Below, in pieces: positions 31,599-45,650 of a stretch of DNA of 64,000 bases; within the stretch, counting starts at the first letter, position 1, and every line of letters begins with the position of its first letter. The DNA is from Apostichopus japonicus (taxonomy: Eukaryota > Echinodermata > Holothuroidea > Aspidochirotida > Stichopodidae): contig NC_092562.1 of NCBI RefSeq assembly GCF_037975245.1, forward strand, positions 3,898,001 to 3,962,000, written 5' to 3'. Below the pieces are notes generated by a model. That model was not told the DNA's origin. It was given only the letters and a program-made list of their open reading frames with translations, and did no database searches. Position numbers and translations under genes: made by a program.

Positions 31599-33811
31599 CA
31601 TTGTTTATTGATTCTATTCTTGTCAAGAAACATTTCAACTTTAGTGAATTAGGCCTATTTGAGTTCCAATATGCCATTCAAATGATTTTACTTTTAGTTT
31701 TTTGTTTTTGTTTTTATTTCCTGAATTAGACAGTAAGAGACAGCTTGTAAGTTTTGTATTGTTTATGGAACGCTTTTATCTCATACCTAGTAAATAATAA
31801 CTTTAACTTGATCATCATCATTTATCATATAGGTAAATTCAGTAATACTTAACATGGAATACTACCAACTGCACCTGTTACTGTTACCTGTACTTGATTG
31901 TGAATCAATATTTACATTACTGTGCCAAGTTAAGCGTTACAATCTTCTTTGCTTCATATTCATATACAATCATATTATACGTAATTGGAACATTATATTT
32001 AAACAGTAAGGTGGTATAACTGAACATATCGGTACTTAATATTTCAAGGTAATTCTTTTTGGTATATTAAATTGTCCTTCGGACAAATATCTCAAAATGA
32101 AGAAAAAATGGACGTTCAATACTATTCGTATTAAAACTTATATTTAGAGAAGAAACCACTTTGCATATTCCTTTCACATCAACGGTGTTCTTTTGTGAGT
32201 AACTATTGCTTTCCGAGTTCTTAAATGTCACAGTTACTTTTGAGGTAAATATACAAAGACAGCCGGGGAGACGCATAGTCGAGTTATTCCTAACTCATTC
32301 TCCTTCAGTATTGTACCGAAGTAATTGAACGGCTTATTGAAGTACATAGTGCTTTATTTGGAATGTAGTTGTGCTATTTAGCATTGCTCGGGAACGATTG
32401 AGCTGTGTAAACCAAGTCGGGGAACACATCACATGAACGACTACACAATGCCAGTTACAACTATTGTCCATCAAGTAAAGTTACTGGATTAGTCAAAGTG
32501 ACTCGTGTTATATTTTACATCTGCTTTCTTTTAGTCTTTTATGCATATTGTATTTTGTAACATAATTAATAAAATTACATGTTTATTTCATTCTCTTCTC
32601 CGTGATGTAAAGTAATAGATCGTTAATATTGATCATAGTTAATTACGATGATGTTTGCATAAATCATTACATCAGTTACCTTTTTCAAAAGATATGGGAA
32701 TGTTGTGTATGCCCTTTGTATTGCGCCAACGTCGGTAAAGTCAGCAATATTGCTTGATGGATCGAAAGAGGAAGAATTCAAACAATTGACAAACGAATTG
32801 GAACAACATTTCTTGCTGTTTTTAACCATGACCAATTGATCCTTCAATTATTATCCTGCTAAAAAAACTGAAAATAGTTTCATATTGTTTGACAAAAGTG
32901 ATAGCTAGGGGAAACTCAGGAAGGTGCAAACGATTTAAAACGATATAAATACTCCCTATCTTTATAAAAACATGATCCATTGTGCGTTCTATTCTCATCC
33001 AGATAAAATAAACGAATTCATTCAAAGTGATACCTTGATTGCTTGTCGTTTCACAGTTAATATAAACAACTCTCTTTTATCACTTCCCTTTGGTGAAAGT
33101 CCCACTAGCTATAGTGTTCACGGAGAATTGACAATCTGGAAAATGTGTATGCTGTGCAATTTGTGTGCATTGAGTGATGTAACAAATCATTGCTTTGAAA
33201 CATACCAACAATCCATCAAGTTGTCTGGCGTTGAAATAAAAACACATGCCGATATATATTATGAAGGGAGGTAATAATAGTATTAAAGCGTGATATGCCA
33301 ATACCACAGTCATTATTTTACAACTGCATAATCTTAACGCGATATCATATTTCAATACTTTTTATCCCCGTGGGGTCGTTCACCTTTCTAAATGTACCAT
33401 ATCAAGTTCTTCAAGCTTAGATACAAGTCTTCTATACTCGACATTTTATAGAGAATTGTTCACACTCAGTAAACTAACAAGTAATTTACTTCCCGGTATA
33501 AAACTTTTGATAACACCGTAAAAGTGTAATCAGTTTAAAAGAAACAACTGATATCATAATATATTCGGAACTTTCGCCAACAAAGTTATACTGAATCTTA
33601 AGATCAACAGCACTTGCCCCATATACGCTAGAAAGTCAAATATAGTTCCTCGTGAACCAACTTCAAAAAAATGATTTTACTAACAACATAAAATATTTTC
33701 CTCACTGAGATATTTCTTTCGTATTTACCACTACTCAATATAACTGGAAATGATTCGGACCAGCAGGAAATTTCAATATTTTTAGCAGTTATGCTTGGAC
33801 ATCTCATAGTA

Positions 33812-34560
33812 ACTTCCATAGTTCCTGTTATGAAACGTCGCTGTATAAAAGACAGAGCAATTACAGGTAAGCCACACAACTCCACTCTTCCCCAATTCTC
33901 AGTCCCATAGATCCACTTTACCGGGACATCCCACCATAAAGTAACCTTACACAGCTCCTGCTATGAAACGTCGCTCAAAAGGAATTTTATCTAGAAAATC
34001 ACACATGAAGGTTTCATTGCCACTCTAATACCGCCCTTCCCAGCCCGACATAATCCGCTTACGTCACATAACCCAGAACGGGTTTACTTTTTATGGAAGA
34101 AGCTAAGACAAAAGCACGAGAACGAAATTCCAATCATGACGTCATTGTTACCAATTGACCGATTATCTGTCCAGATACTTTACACCTTAGTAGTGGGGTA
34201 TGGTTCCTTCTATAACACGTCAGTAAACAACGAACGTTAACGCAAAATCCTTACATGACGTCACCATTGCATATAATGATCACAATTGCAACCCAATAGT
34301 TCCAAAAGACCTGGACACACGTACATAGTAACCATTTTCTTTATAATAGTTACTCAGGATAGACGGGCATTAAATGTTAAACATGACGTCACCATTGGCA
34401 AGCTTACCCGTTCCTAGCCCATGTCTTCTTACTCCGGGACACCATAACATGATACCGAACATTGGTTCTTTTATGAGACGTCAATGTTAGCAGGAAATAT
34501 ATTAACAAGAATACGACACATGACGTCATCAATGCCAAAATGAACTGTTGATTGCGCCAT
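33812..34560. repeat. Degenerate tandem array of about 125-bp units, several carrying TGACGTCA
   Basis: About six diverged units share, in order, a TTCCTxxTATGAAACGTC block, an ACATGACGTCACCATTG block and C-rich connecting DNA. TGACGTCA occurs at 34137, 34256, 34384 and 34521, spaced 119, 128 and 137 bp apart. Earlier units (33820, 33955) keep the ATGAAACGTCGCT block but have lost or altered the second motif. Confidence 0.7.
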
Positions 34561-35181
34561 TGAATAATTTTGTTTTTCATCCCAAGGGGTTTATTTCGAC
34601 GAAACCATCGTACTATGTATGTTGTCGTTATTATTGTGTAACTGCAACCATCGATGAAACGTTCTTTGCTTAATGAATACATTAATCCTTCCGACTCTGT
34701 AATGATTAAAATACCGTTTCATTGCTCTCTATCTGTCATTGTCGTAAATAGGTAGAAAAACGCCTTTCCCAGATGGTTCAAAATTCTCCTTGTTGTGTCT
34801 GTGAACTTTTTCTTAGTGAAGTATATAATTATCCACATCCAAAAACGACTCTTTCCTATTGTTTGAAAAACCACCCTGGTGGCGTGTCCTTTGATTACTC
34901 AAGTTGTTTACGCATTTTAGTAAGTTAAGACACCTTGGTATGGTAAAGGTATACATTCCTCAGGTGAGCTACTTCAATCGATCGTTTTGCTGCAATTGAA
35001 TGGCCGCACCTCTTCATATGGAACAAAATTGAACGTTCCTCTTTAAATCACACTTGGAGCAGAAACTGTTCATTCGTAATATACACTCCTCTCTATAATC
35101 AGTTTTCTTGGGTGACGTTTCTTCAGAAGTAAAATCAAACTTATACTTACCTCACAGAAAAAAGGTCATTATTGACTAAAC

Positions 35182-38100
35182 ATGGAGCATTCTTGGGAAT
35201 GTAAGATCTCTTCGTCTGATTATGAGAAGTACAAAGCATTCTTCCCGGATCTGAATAACAAAAATGGTTCTTTTTTCCGTCCATGGATGGATACATTATT
35301 GACGATTGATGAAAATCCAAGCGAAAGTTTGAAACCTGTGCCAAGCGAAAGATCGAAAGAAAGAATGTAAGTATCACTACCATCGCATTGGTCATCTTGT
35401 ATTTCTGGCCATTATAACAATATCTTACTTTTTATTATTTAGTTTCTCCATTATTCGATCTCAAAAAGACGGTTATTTGTTAAAGTAGATCATTGTAATT
35501 TCAGTAAGTTTTAAATTAGTGAGCGATTTAACATTAATAATACTATTCTGCTTATAAATGCAATAACGTCTCTCGTAAATATCAGTCTAAACTTTGTGAT
35601 ATCATCTATAAGTCAGCCACACAAAATTCAATCAATACATTCCATAAGCATGTCAATGTGATAACTATGAACTTGTAAGAGTTTATCACAAACTAAACAT
35701 ATATCCTTATATATAAGGGTCACATAAAAAAATACTGTGATCTTTACTTTGTGGAATGTAAATTTTGACTGATCATCATACGTGCATTAAGAAACCAATC
35801 TGTTTACTAAACTTCCATATCCCCTCTCCTATATGTGTAGATTTCAACGTTTGTACAATCAGACCGACTGATGCCAGCGTCACACCCTTTTTCATCAGGC
35901 TAGTTCAAAACCACGCTTTCGAAGCATTAAGTTGGTTAGGACGGTACAAAAATGTATTCAGTGAGACTTACATGCGGTATTATTGATCGTTTATGGTGTA
36001 ATTTTGCCCGCATTTTTTTACTTAGCTGTGCTTAATCTATACCGAGTTCCTTGATTCATGTAACTACTGCTGATCACCAAATTGATTGAGTTTATGCACT
36101 ACGTATCAATGTAACCTGGCAAACTGCACAGAGCTAAATAGAGAGGACACTGCCACGTTTGAAAAGAATACTTAAGTGGAAGAAGCCTTCATAGTATATA
36201 CGTATTTATCGGCCGCAAACTAACTCAACATTATCAAGTATAATCTAATTTGCAACCTGAGAGCAACACATATTTGAAATTACAACAATCCCAAAAATTT
36301 TCAATATAACGAACGTCTAGAGTGTCTGGCGTATGTGACGTCACGGATTCAATTTTCTTCCATACCTCAAAAATTTACTCAATCAGTACAATACCATTAT
36401 TATGGCAAATGTCATGGTTACAGTGTGTGGTGAAGGAAGGCAGGTGACTGAAGATCCACCAAATAACACTCTATAGGTTTACCTGCGAATTTCCACAACT
36501 TAGCGCTCAGGCCTTTTCCATATATTAAAGGGATATTGCGGTTGCAGACATTGTGGCACCAATACGTAAAAGAACAATATTCCACACTATTCATTGAAAT
36601 ATATACCCACATCAATATATTGTTCCTAACTCTCATAGTTGCTTGAAGGTAGCATATTGTTACCAGATAAAACCATTCCTCACTCTAGAGAGTACGGTGA
36701 TTTGCGAGGTCGTCATTACAGGTGCTCAGAAACAGGCATTTGATTTAATCTAAAACGTGGTGTGTTTAATTTTATTGCCAGTAATTTCTGCATTCACAAT
36801 TCATTAATATAATATATGGAACATGTTTTGCAATGGTATTATTTTTCTCAGTGGATTAATGATTTTGTATCTTTTGAAGAATGACAAAGACATTTTCGTG
36901 ACAATAGCCTTAATGACATTGCTAGCTTGCTTCATCTTCCTAGTTTCCTTCATTAATTTTTACAAAAGTTTGAAGAATAAAATTCTCCACGATCCAAAAT
37001 GCTATTGAGATTAAGTAGTTCTGACCTAAAAATGCAGAAAATACTCAGCAATTATGTTTAAGAATAAACTTCAGCCTCGAAAATATCCTTTGTAAGTCAG
37101 CCATGACAGTTGCACATGAGTAAAGCAGCTAAGTTCGGCCCTCAAGTTTGTTACTTACCATCGTGCAAGTAGTACTCAAAGTATATTTGCTATTGATCAA
37201 AGTAAGACTCCCTCAAGTCACCCATCTACAATTCTTCCAGTCAGTATAAGTCACACGTGAAAGAGTATATTGGAGGAAATTTCAAATTTTGATGGTTCTG
37301 AAATCGCTAATTTAAATGAAATTATAATAAAGCAAATACGCTACATCGTTAGTGATAAGTACTATCGCGACATTTGTTAACATCAACTTAAAGGACTGCT
37401 TTAAACTGAATGTAAATTCAGTATTAAGTTAATCCGTCTTGACAAGTGGCATGAATTGGCTAAAGAAATAACTATTTTGTTAAGTAGCTTGAAAACCAGG
37501 TGTTCCAAATTTCTATCACACGTTTACCTTTTTTGATTCGAATACGTTTTATAGGGAAGCTTCAATCGAGTTGGACCCCACCGAATTAGAGAAGGGAAAC
37601 AGTTCAGATGCAACTGTCCACAGATTGGAAACTACATCTCCACAAGATACTGCCCGTAAGCGTCGCAAACCGTCACGACCACATCGCAGCGCAAAAGCAG
37701 ACGATCCTACTTTTCGTGGAGTTACCGTTGCGGTGAAAACGTACCTCTCTCGCATTCATAGGAGCAGACATTGGCAGTCACAGTTGCTCATCAAGTCTTA
37801 TTTTAAGTGAGTGTAGATGCAAAGTGAGTTGCCAAAAGTAATGAAAATGTTACGGCAATATATGAGGGCTCTTTTGCCACACACGCAGAAACAAAAATCC
37901 AGAGTGAGGCAAAGAGTTTGGAAAACAAACGTGGAAAATGAAAAATGCTCTTGTACAACATGCATATTACAGGAAAATTTAGAAGGCAGAAGGGGTTACA
38001 AGTCTGTTATACCGGCTAGGGGAAATTAGGAGCTAGCATCATTTGGAGGGAAAGATCTACCCCTCACCCACCCCTCTTCCCTCCCTTGGCGCCGCCAAAT

Positions 38101-40404
38101 CACATTCATGCATGGTCTTTTCGCTGTTTCAACGAATCTGTTTTATTCCAATTCGGTCCAGGCTATCAAGAATATCTGCATCCCCAATATTTTACTCCTG
38201 TCAGCTAATCATCATACTTGAACTGCTTTTTGTTTTCATCTTCAGGGTAAAAGGTTTTAGACTCTCTCGCGCTTGGAGGAATCGTAATAGCTGCACCTAT
38301 GAGGATAGTTCGACTGACTCAGATTACGTAGAGGGTACTTTCAAAAATAAAGTATGTACAGATCCTGAGGAACCTTCACCAAAACTGAAACTACCAAAAA
38401 GATCCTTTCTCGCATACCAAAGACCCATACATCTTGTCGGATACAGTGAGTTTCATTGTCATATATTATCTTGCATGAAGGGTGTCGATACTCCACAACC
38501 AGACCCTTTTTAGTAATAAACGAATAATCATAAAATAAACGAACAAACGTTTGATATTGATATGACATCACATATGGAATGTTGGGTTAAACCATGATAC
38601 ATATTTTGCTAATAGGTCAAATAATGGTCTCTGGGGTTCAGATTTAATCACGCATTTCACCCCCACAAAGAAAGCATTTTGTCTCAGTGAGACATTTCAA
38701 TGTCTATTTTAACCATCCCCACCCCCCCCCCCCCTCCCCCTTTGTCTGTAAACAATATTGACTACCAAAACCTCTGGGAGAATAATTTTCAAAACCTTAA
38801 ACAATACTGATGATCTTAAATCTCTTCTCATTACTTATTCAGGTGGCAAACAATGCGCATCGTGTAGTGCCAGAAGGACACCTCTATGGCGAGATGCAGA
38901 AGACGGCACGCCTCTTTGCAATGCCTGTGGAATCCGGTGAGGATTAAACACAGCTTTTTCTTTTAACATTTATTTGTGTATATTTGAATACAAAGAAATA
39001 AACTGTAATGTACTTAAATGGAAATTGCGGTGGCAGACAATTAAACAAATTCCATTCTGTTGGTTGGTTAGTTGAAATAATTGAGAACTATCTTAATCCA
39101 ACGTATTTTGAGGCGCTAAACATTTTCCTTACACCGGGAAATTGATCCCAGCGTGTGATGTGTGATGTCATGGGGAGGGAAGTATTTCAACAGTCTTTTA
39201 CTTAATAGGCTTGTAACAGGGTGGCCAGGATCCTATACCCCTGTAAAGTAGGAGAGAACGATAACGTATAGATTCGTCTTTAGGTGTTATACAGCAACAA
39301 ATTTATTATCCTAATTCATATCGGTCTCCATTTCGCATATAATCACAGTGGAAAGAAATAATAGAAAAACAATGGTAAAACTTCTTTAATAAACTACACT
39401 TTACTCTATATCTGTTGGTAAAATGAGCCCAAAACAATACAAACTAATAACACAACTGTTCAGACGGTCCCTGAATGAGGAATTCCTAAGTAAACAATAG
39501 TAAGGGGGTTCCCATAGTTAATGCCGACTGCTCATGCGCAGAACAATGTATAGCAACCGGCGCTCAACTGTACGTACGTCCACAAACTTCTGAATTGACC
39601 TTTATAGCGGTTGCAATAATTCTGGTTTAACACGTAATTTTGCATCCAGGTAAAACATATCACAAATTAACCTCGAAACACCCTAGCACTGGATTATCAT
39701 AAGAATAACTAATGAAAAGGCTGAATTAATAATGAAACATAACAACCAATACGTTTTAGTGGCTACAAGTGCAGGCGATTATCGCCTCCTGGACTATACT
39801 AACATGCACACCTATAACATTAGGTCTGCTAGTAATAGCGACGATTTACTTCTATCCTGATATTTACTACAGTTGAGTCATTGACTGTAATTTACCATTA
39901 GAAAGAATAGTAACATGTTTTACATTTAATGATTAGTTTATTGTTTGTTAAATGATCATAAATATTCATCAACCTACCTGTAAAGCATGAGAGAGCGATA
40001 ATGTATAGATTCGTCTTTAAGTGATATACAGCTACATATTTATTGTTGTCGCGCGCCCTCTATTAACAAATACTTAATAATTTTTATAGGGGAGTGATAA
40101 GTCAACCCTGTTACAGGCTCTTATAATCTTCTTGTTGATTTATCCTCAAAATTAATGGGAAAGGGGGTTGTCACTCAACTGTCTATAAAATTTGGTGGAA
40201 GTCATATTTTTGGTGGCGTCGATTCCAGGATCCATTGGGACTAATCATTTACCTTCTCTTTTTTACTATAGTTACAAGAAGTACAGAATTCGTTGCAGTG
40301 GATGTTGGTTAATTCCTCGTAAAGATGGAAAGTCATTTACAAATTGTATCCGATGTGGACAGGAATTCCGAGTAACCGTATTCCGTCGAACAAGCAAACA
40401 TTAA
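35182..40404 (+). CDS. ZGLP1: ZGLP1-like GATA-type zinc-finger protein, 287 aa, five exons
   Basis: Nuclear GATA-family transcription factor; mammalian ZGLP1 acts in germ cells and drives the oogenic programme. Exons: 35182-35366, 37555-37806, 38246-38445, 38843-38936, 40272-40404, all phases consistent, 864 nt. The N-terminal 180 residues are unordered-looking, with a basic run (ARKRRKPSRPHRSAK) suited to nuclear import. The finger is CASC-X17-CNAC with RTPLWRDAEDGTPLCNACGI, split by the last intron, then RYKKYRIRCSGCWLIPRK and a second Cys pair, CIRC. RTPLWRDAEDGTPLCNACGI followed by YKKY..RCS.CW.PRK is the signature of ZGLP1 rather than GATA1-6. Length is close to human ZGLP1 (about 270). 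The start is the first ATG in a good context (AAACATGG). Confidence 0.88.
39212..40115. mobile_element. 904-bp non-autonomous TIR element in the last ZGLP1 intron
   Basis: Ends are perfect 11-bp inverted repeats (TGTAACAGGGT at 39212-39222 and its complement at 40105-40115), flanked by the 4-bp direct repeat GGCT (39208-39211 and 40116-40119), a likely target-site duplication. Inside, two about 65-bp direct repeats (about 39239-39303 and 39979-40043, sharing GTATAGATTCGTCTTTA) lie near each end. No coding frame. The superfamily is not recognised. Confidence 0.75.
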
Positions 40405-40581
40405 CTTGGTGAATTTTTCAACAAAACTTCCCATTATCTTAGCGCATGTTCACTTTTAGGTTTGATGTTAGTATATTGAAAGATATGATACATATTATTT
40501 CGGTAACCTTTCTAATTTTCTCCATTTCTGAAGCTGAATTGAGAGAGGATAGAGCACTTTCTTTTGTAAAATAGAAAAGGT

Positions 40582-40587
40582 AATAAA
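40582..40587 (+). promoter_or_regulatory. Probable polyadenylation signal AATAAA for the ZGLP1-like gene
   Basis: AATAAA 178 bases after the stop; a second hexamer lies at 40620-40625. Confidence 0.5.
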
Positions 40588-43500
40588 TTTTACGATGCAT
40601 ACGCTCGAAATTTGTCGCAAATAAACACGAATCGACTCCTTAAGTTTGAGAGGTATACTTACAAATTTGACAATTCAATTTGGATGGTCTAAGTTTCCAT
40701 GATTTCCATTATTCCATGATTTCCATGACCAGTATGTCATTCTGGTTGGTATCTCTTTTTTTAATTTGGTTTTGTCCACATCTTTCAAACGTCCAAAAAT
40801 TTCTCATTACATAAATATGTTTTTGTCCTTTTGTTTCACAGAAATAGTTTAGAGGTATTCCTTATTCATTGATGCATACATGTTACGTTTTTACTACTTT
40901 CACGTGTATATATTATAACTTTTCGATGTTTCAAACTTTTCAGTGTGATATAGTCTAACCTTTGTGAATTTTTTCAATGTTTTATGTGGCCATGTAAAGT
41001 TGATACTGTTATAACGTTTTGCGTAATATCAAGTGTTTAACATGTGAAAATGTTAGCCTCGTGTAGAGTAGTGTGTAACATTTGAAAATTATATTGAAAA
41101 TTTCAGATTTCAATTTTTCATTGTTACTTATAACCTGTCTATGTAACTTTTGGTTGAATTCTGGGGTACAAAAAGTCTGAGCTAAGTTAAGCTAGTTCTT
41201 AGCAAAAGTATGCTACCCATCTTCAAAATGAAATTGCCTTGGAAACCTGAGCGACGGTAAGTGGGCCTGTGCATATTGCGTTTCTGGAAAATTCCTTCCA
41301 GAAGTTGGCGGCGTACGTTGGCGTGATTATAACATGGATAGGAAGTTGACGTAATCATATGGCGACCATAACGATACCATACCACATGCACTCACTCTTT
41401 TGTGCCATTTGAAGGAACCATTAGGTTCATCATATCGAGCAAACAAATAGCTCTACTAACTCACACAGACCTCTGTAGCATATAGAGTAGATGGCATGTA
41501 CTAGCAACCGGTATTGTAACGTATTGGTTGGACTATCATGACACTTGTGAATTCAATACCACATTTGAGGTAGAAAAGGTGAAAGTATTGTGCCAGCGTC
41601 CTGATTTTTGAACCATCGGTTCTTATTCCATACTCTTCAACATGCAAGCCTTTCCCACTTTTATTTTGTGGCAGGGAGTTGGGTGGGATGTACATTACTC
41701 TTTTATTGTGGTAGTTACCCTGAAGGCGGTTCCTTGTATTGCCTATGTATGAGGTGTGATAGTTATATATAAATAACCCGCGGTTGGTAGAATATGGATA
41801 ACCATGTTGCGAGAAGTTCTCAACAGACTGAATATCATAGAGATCTTGCCAAGGTTGCAAAGACAGACCCTCCCACCCCACCGCCCCCCCCCCCCCCCAA
41901 TAGAGCTCTCTAGTTGGAGTATGTCTTTGCTTGCACTGCTACGTATCATTGGTTAACCGACGCATATAGAAAGAGTACTATCGTTTAAGTGAATGTTAAT
42001 TAATGTAATTTTTCTAGTTGTACTCAAAATGCATTTAATGAAATCTTAATGTGAGTAGAATAGCAGCAGCCTTTACTGATGGTAAATCTGATATACAAGG
42101 AATGTACTGACCAAAAACTGTTATTTCTGGAAGAATTTTCATTTGTTTCATAAATGGAAGACAGAATAGAAGAATGAAATATTTCCATAGTGTGTATTAT
42201 CTTCATTTTCGTTTCTTTGTTTTAATGCCACCGCATGGAGAATGATTTATGCCATGTGTTACCACATTAAAACAGCTACCCAGTAATAACACGCTTTTAG
42301 GGAGGGGGACGAAAGGCCCAGGAACCATGAAGCCTCAGAATCCACTACGGATAAAGCATCCCTGCCTAACCCCTTCGGATCCCCCCTTCCCTTACCTAGT
42401 GCTCCCATCGCCATGATGGTTAACAATCAGATGCAATTTTTGAAGAAAATTGGATGAACAAATTAAACAGAAACAGCGCAAATTCGTCAGGGTGCAGCTA
42501 CGACTTCAGACCTGTTTCCTTCAACATCTCCGAAATGGTACAAAAGAATTAAATACGTATATCACCCAGATGCTTCAAATAAGCTCGTTCTTCATCTGTT
42601 TGAAATGAAATATCCTCTGGACTATCCTATTATAAAGACATTCGTGGTAACAGATCAATCACATCATCACAGAAATAAGTTGGATAAAAAACAATGGTAT
42701 CTTAAAACTATCCGTAGCAATCTAGATGACACCCGTGAGAAATTGTAAAACACAAAAGAACATCGCGCCGGGGTCTGTGCCCCAGTTTAAAAACCCAGGC
42801 GAGAAGTTGAAAGGTTTCCCTTGTCCATGCTTTCAAAATGTACATTTAATTCTGAATCTTTCTGAATGCACCTGGTATACATAACGGACCAGACCTAACG
42901 TAACTGTAAAATGTTAAGTTTAATGTTAGCTACTACTGTGATGGTAGTTTAAGGTAACACAAACCCCGTTGGGGAGGGGGGCGCTGTTTGATCTTATTAT
43001 TGCTCATAATGGTTTGATGCAAAAACTGCTTTTATGCCAAAACTTTTCTGATGGTACGAATGCTCTTGATGTTGCGACTATTTTTTTGATGCTGAGACAA
43101 CATGATTTATTAAAAATAAAAAAACGAGCTATCCAAAATAGAGCCTGGGCATCAGACTGAATTTGTATAATCATTACGTCATGTTACATCATGTGAGTAT
43201 CACAGGAGTCCCTTGGATGCGCATCTACGGTCAGGTCTCCTGCAGCAACGATAAATTCCATACTAGCGGAACAATTTTGGGAGGATCTTATACTCTGAAA
43301 GTTCTCACAGTCACTTATGATTGGCTATTTGTAGCAATTTATTCACTACTATGTTTAGGGCGTTCAATAATTACAGATGCCATTACCCTTTCAATAACAT
43401 CCCATAATGTTAGTCTACCTCGAGCAGGAACAGCATTTTGCAGATCACCGAGGACTTGAGGTCTGAGAGAGTTAGTCCAATCGGGTCATTTCACAATTAC

Positions 43501-45650
43501 TATTCTTAAGTGACGGTGGTCGATAATTCCCTGTGAGCATAAACATTATATCAGTTTCCTGTTTCTGTTACTCTTCGTTGAGAGAGAAAGGGGAATACAT
43601 CGGAAGATCATGCAATCTTTAGCATCCAGTTTCTTATGGAATCTCAACACTGTCATTTCTAGCCTTCGTAGCCATTAATTAATTAAATAATTAATTAAAC
43701 CTCTTGTGTTAGATCTGTGTTCTGTACTCCCTACCTGACCCTACCAGGAGACCACCCCATAATCTTACCATAACACTAAAAGATTTGAAAACAAATGAAA
43801 ATTAATGTCTTGGCCAATACAGCTTATATTTGGTTTCCAATCAATCCTTGAATACAAGGACATATAAATCAACCAGTCATTATAAAAATATCATTTACAC
43901 TATACATAGCTTACATTTGTTTTGTTACTTTATTATTGAATTTGCTATAGTGTTATCTTTGAAATAAATAACCATTTTAGTAGTTGCAATTCCTGATATT
44001 TACAGAGAAACTCACAGAGTGTGTCTTTACTGGTGAATTTCAGTATCATAGTTAGTAACGTCACTGCTTATAAGAAGAAATCTCTCAATGGTAACGTCCA
44101 GTGATAAGTGTCAATAGTATTAAGTGTAGGTTGCCATCTGATATAGCAGGTGGCACAACACAACAATTTTATTACTAAAAAATTACCACATTCAACCAAC
44201 GGACAAATACTGAAGATGAGCAAAGCAGAAAAGAACACAAATCCGGTTTACACTAATTAAAAAACAAATGGTTCTTTTTTGAGATAAAAGCTTCATGAAT
44301 ATTTGTGGGATTAAAATGATTGTTAAGTAACAATTATTTGTACCTAAAGCTTGAAGGTAGAGCCACACTCAAACACAACAATAGTCGAATCTTAACGCCA
44401 TCAGCAGTTCCTTCGTCCTACACAGGCTTTCGGCAAAGATTACATTAGAATTATTATGAGTGAAGGTGTGCAATGCAATTTTACCTTAACTAGATATTTT
44501 GAAAATTGCTGCATGGTTAACCATTTGGTGTTCGCAGATGCCTAGTCCAAAAGTAGGGTGGAAATGTGTAAGATGAAACATTATTTGATTAAAGTAGAGA
44601 GACATAAATAGTAAATGTGGTGAGAACAAGAACGAATGGTCAAAGAAAAATAAACTAATAAATAGATAGAAATGAGATGATGAAAATATCCATAAATTAA
44701 TTAAATAAGAAAGTTTATCAATAAAACAAAAAAACACATGATAAGATTAAAAAGGTTCACCCCCATGATTCATTTGTAAATCAATCAAGTTTCTTCTTGA
44801 TGTATTTGCAAATCACTCAAGTAGTTGAAAATAGTTAAAAGGAAAGAAAATGCATAATACTAAATAAGATACTGTCCCCATCTTTCTGGCATATCAAAGA
44901 CAGAGAGTAACTTATAGACAAACGTTTACAACTCTGAAACAGATTGCATAATAGGGAATTTGTGGTAAATTTCCATATTTTTTGTAAATTTTCCACTCTA
45001 TGTTAACTCAACCCATTCCAAATACGACTGTTAATTTACAGATACATATCACTTAAATCTTTGGCTTGTATCATCACCTTCATTCTCTCGATTATCACTA
45101 TCAAAATCATTCACCATCATCCATGACCCTTAATTCTGAAATAAAAGAATTGATAACATCTTCCCTCTCAACTATCAACCTCTTGAAAGCATTTACACAA
45201 AAAAAGAACAAAAAACCTCTTACATGGTGACAAAATAGGTTAAATGTTTTATTAATTATGCCAGTGGTTCTTTAGGGAATGTTTCCAAAATGCAAGGGAG
45301 CAGAATAATGCATCTGTTACATTAAATTTTGCTGAAAAAGATACAAGTTACATCTAGGTATCTCTCTACATTTGTACAACACAACAGACCGAGTATGCTC
45401 TACAATTACCCAAATACAAAGTTCACTCCCATACCCAAGTTAGAAAAACAAGAAATAAAAATTCACACAAAATAAAGGTTTATGGAGGTCTGTAAAACTG
45501 TTCTTAACCATATATCCATAACAGTACTCTGATCTGCAAAACTAAGAATATCCTAAAAAGCGTTGTGATCTCTTAAATGGAAGTGATGTGTAAAACTAGT
45601 CTTTTCATATCTTTACAGGGGGTACTTCTCTACAGAAGAGACAATACTTA

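Larger units (their letters stand above)
31401..35181. other. Intergenic region between the receptor phosphatase and the ZGLP1-like gene
   Basis: 3' UTR and AT-rich DNA. Small open frames at 32067-33355 show no family resemblance and are probably chance. Positions 33812-34560 hold a degenerate tandem array (separate entry). The ZGLP1-like promoter should lie just before 35182, but no TATA box or initiator stands out. Confidence 0.6.

Noticed and set aside
33628-33885. 85-codon reverse-strand frame overlapping the tandem array
   Set aside because: No family match; overlaps the degenerate repeat.
36823-37008. 61-codon frame with two hydrophobic segments
   Set aside because: Lies in the first intron of the ZGLP1-like gene, AT-rich, no start context or homology; AT-rich DNA readily yields hydrophobic strings.
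41501-41881. 126-codon reverse-strand frame
   Set aside because: No recognisable domain, no splice partners; begins beside a run of 15 C. Could be an unrecognised repeat fragment, but not supportable as a gene.
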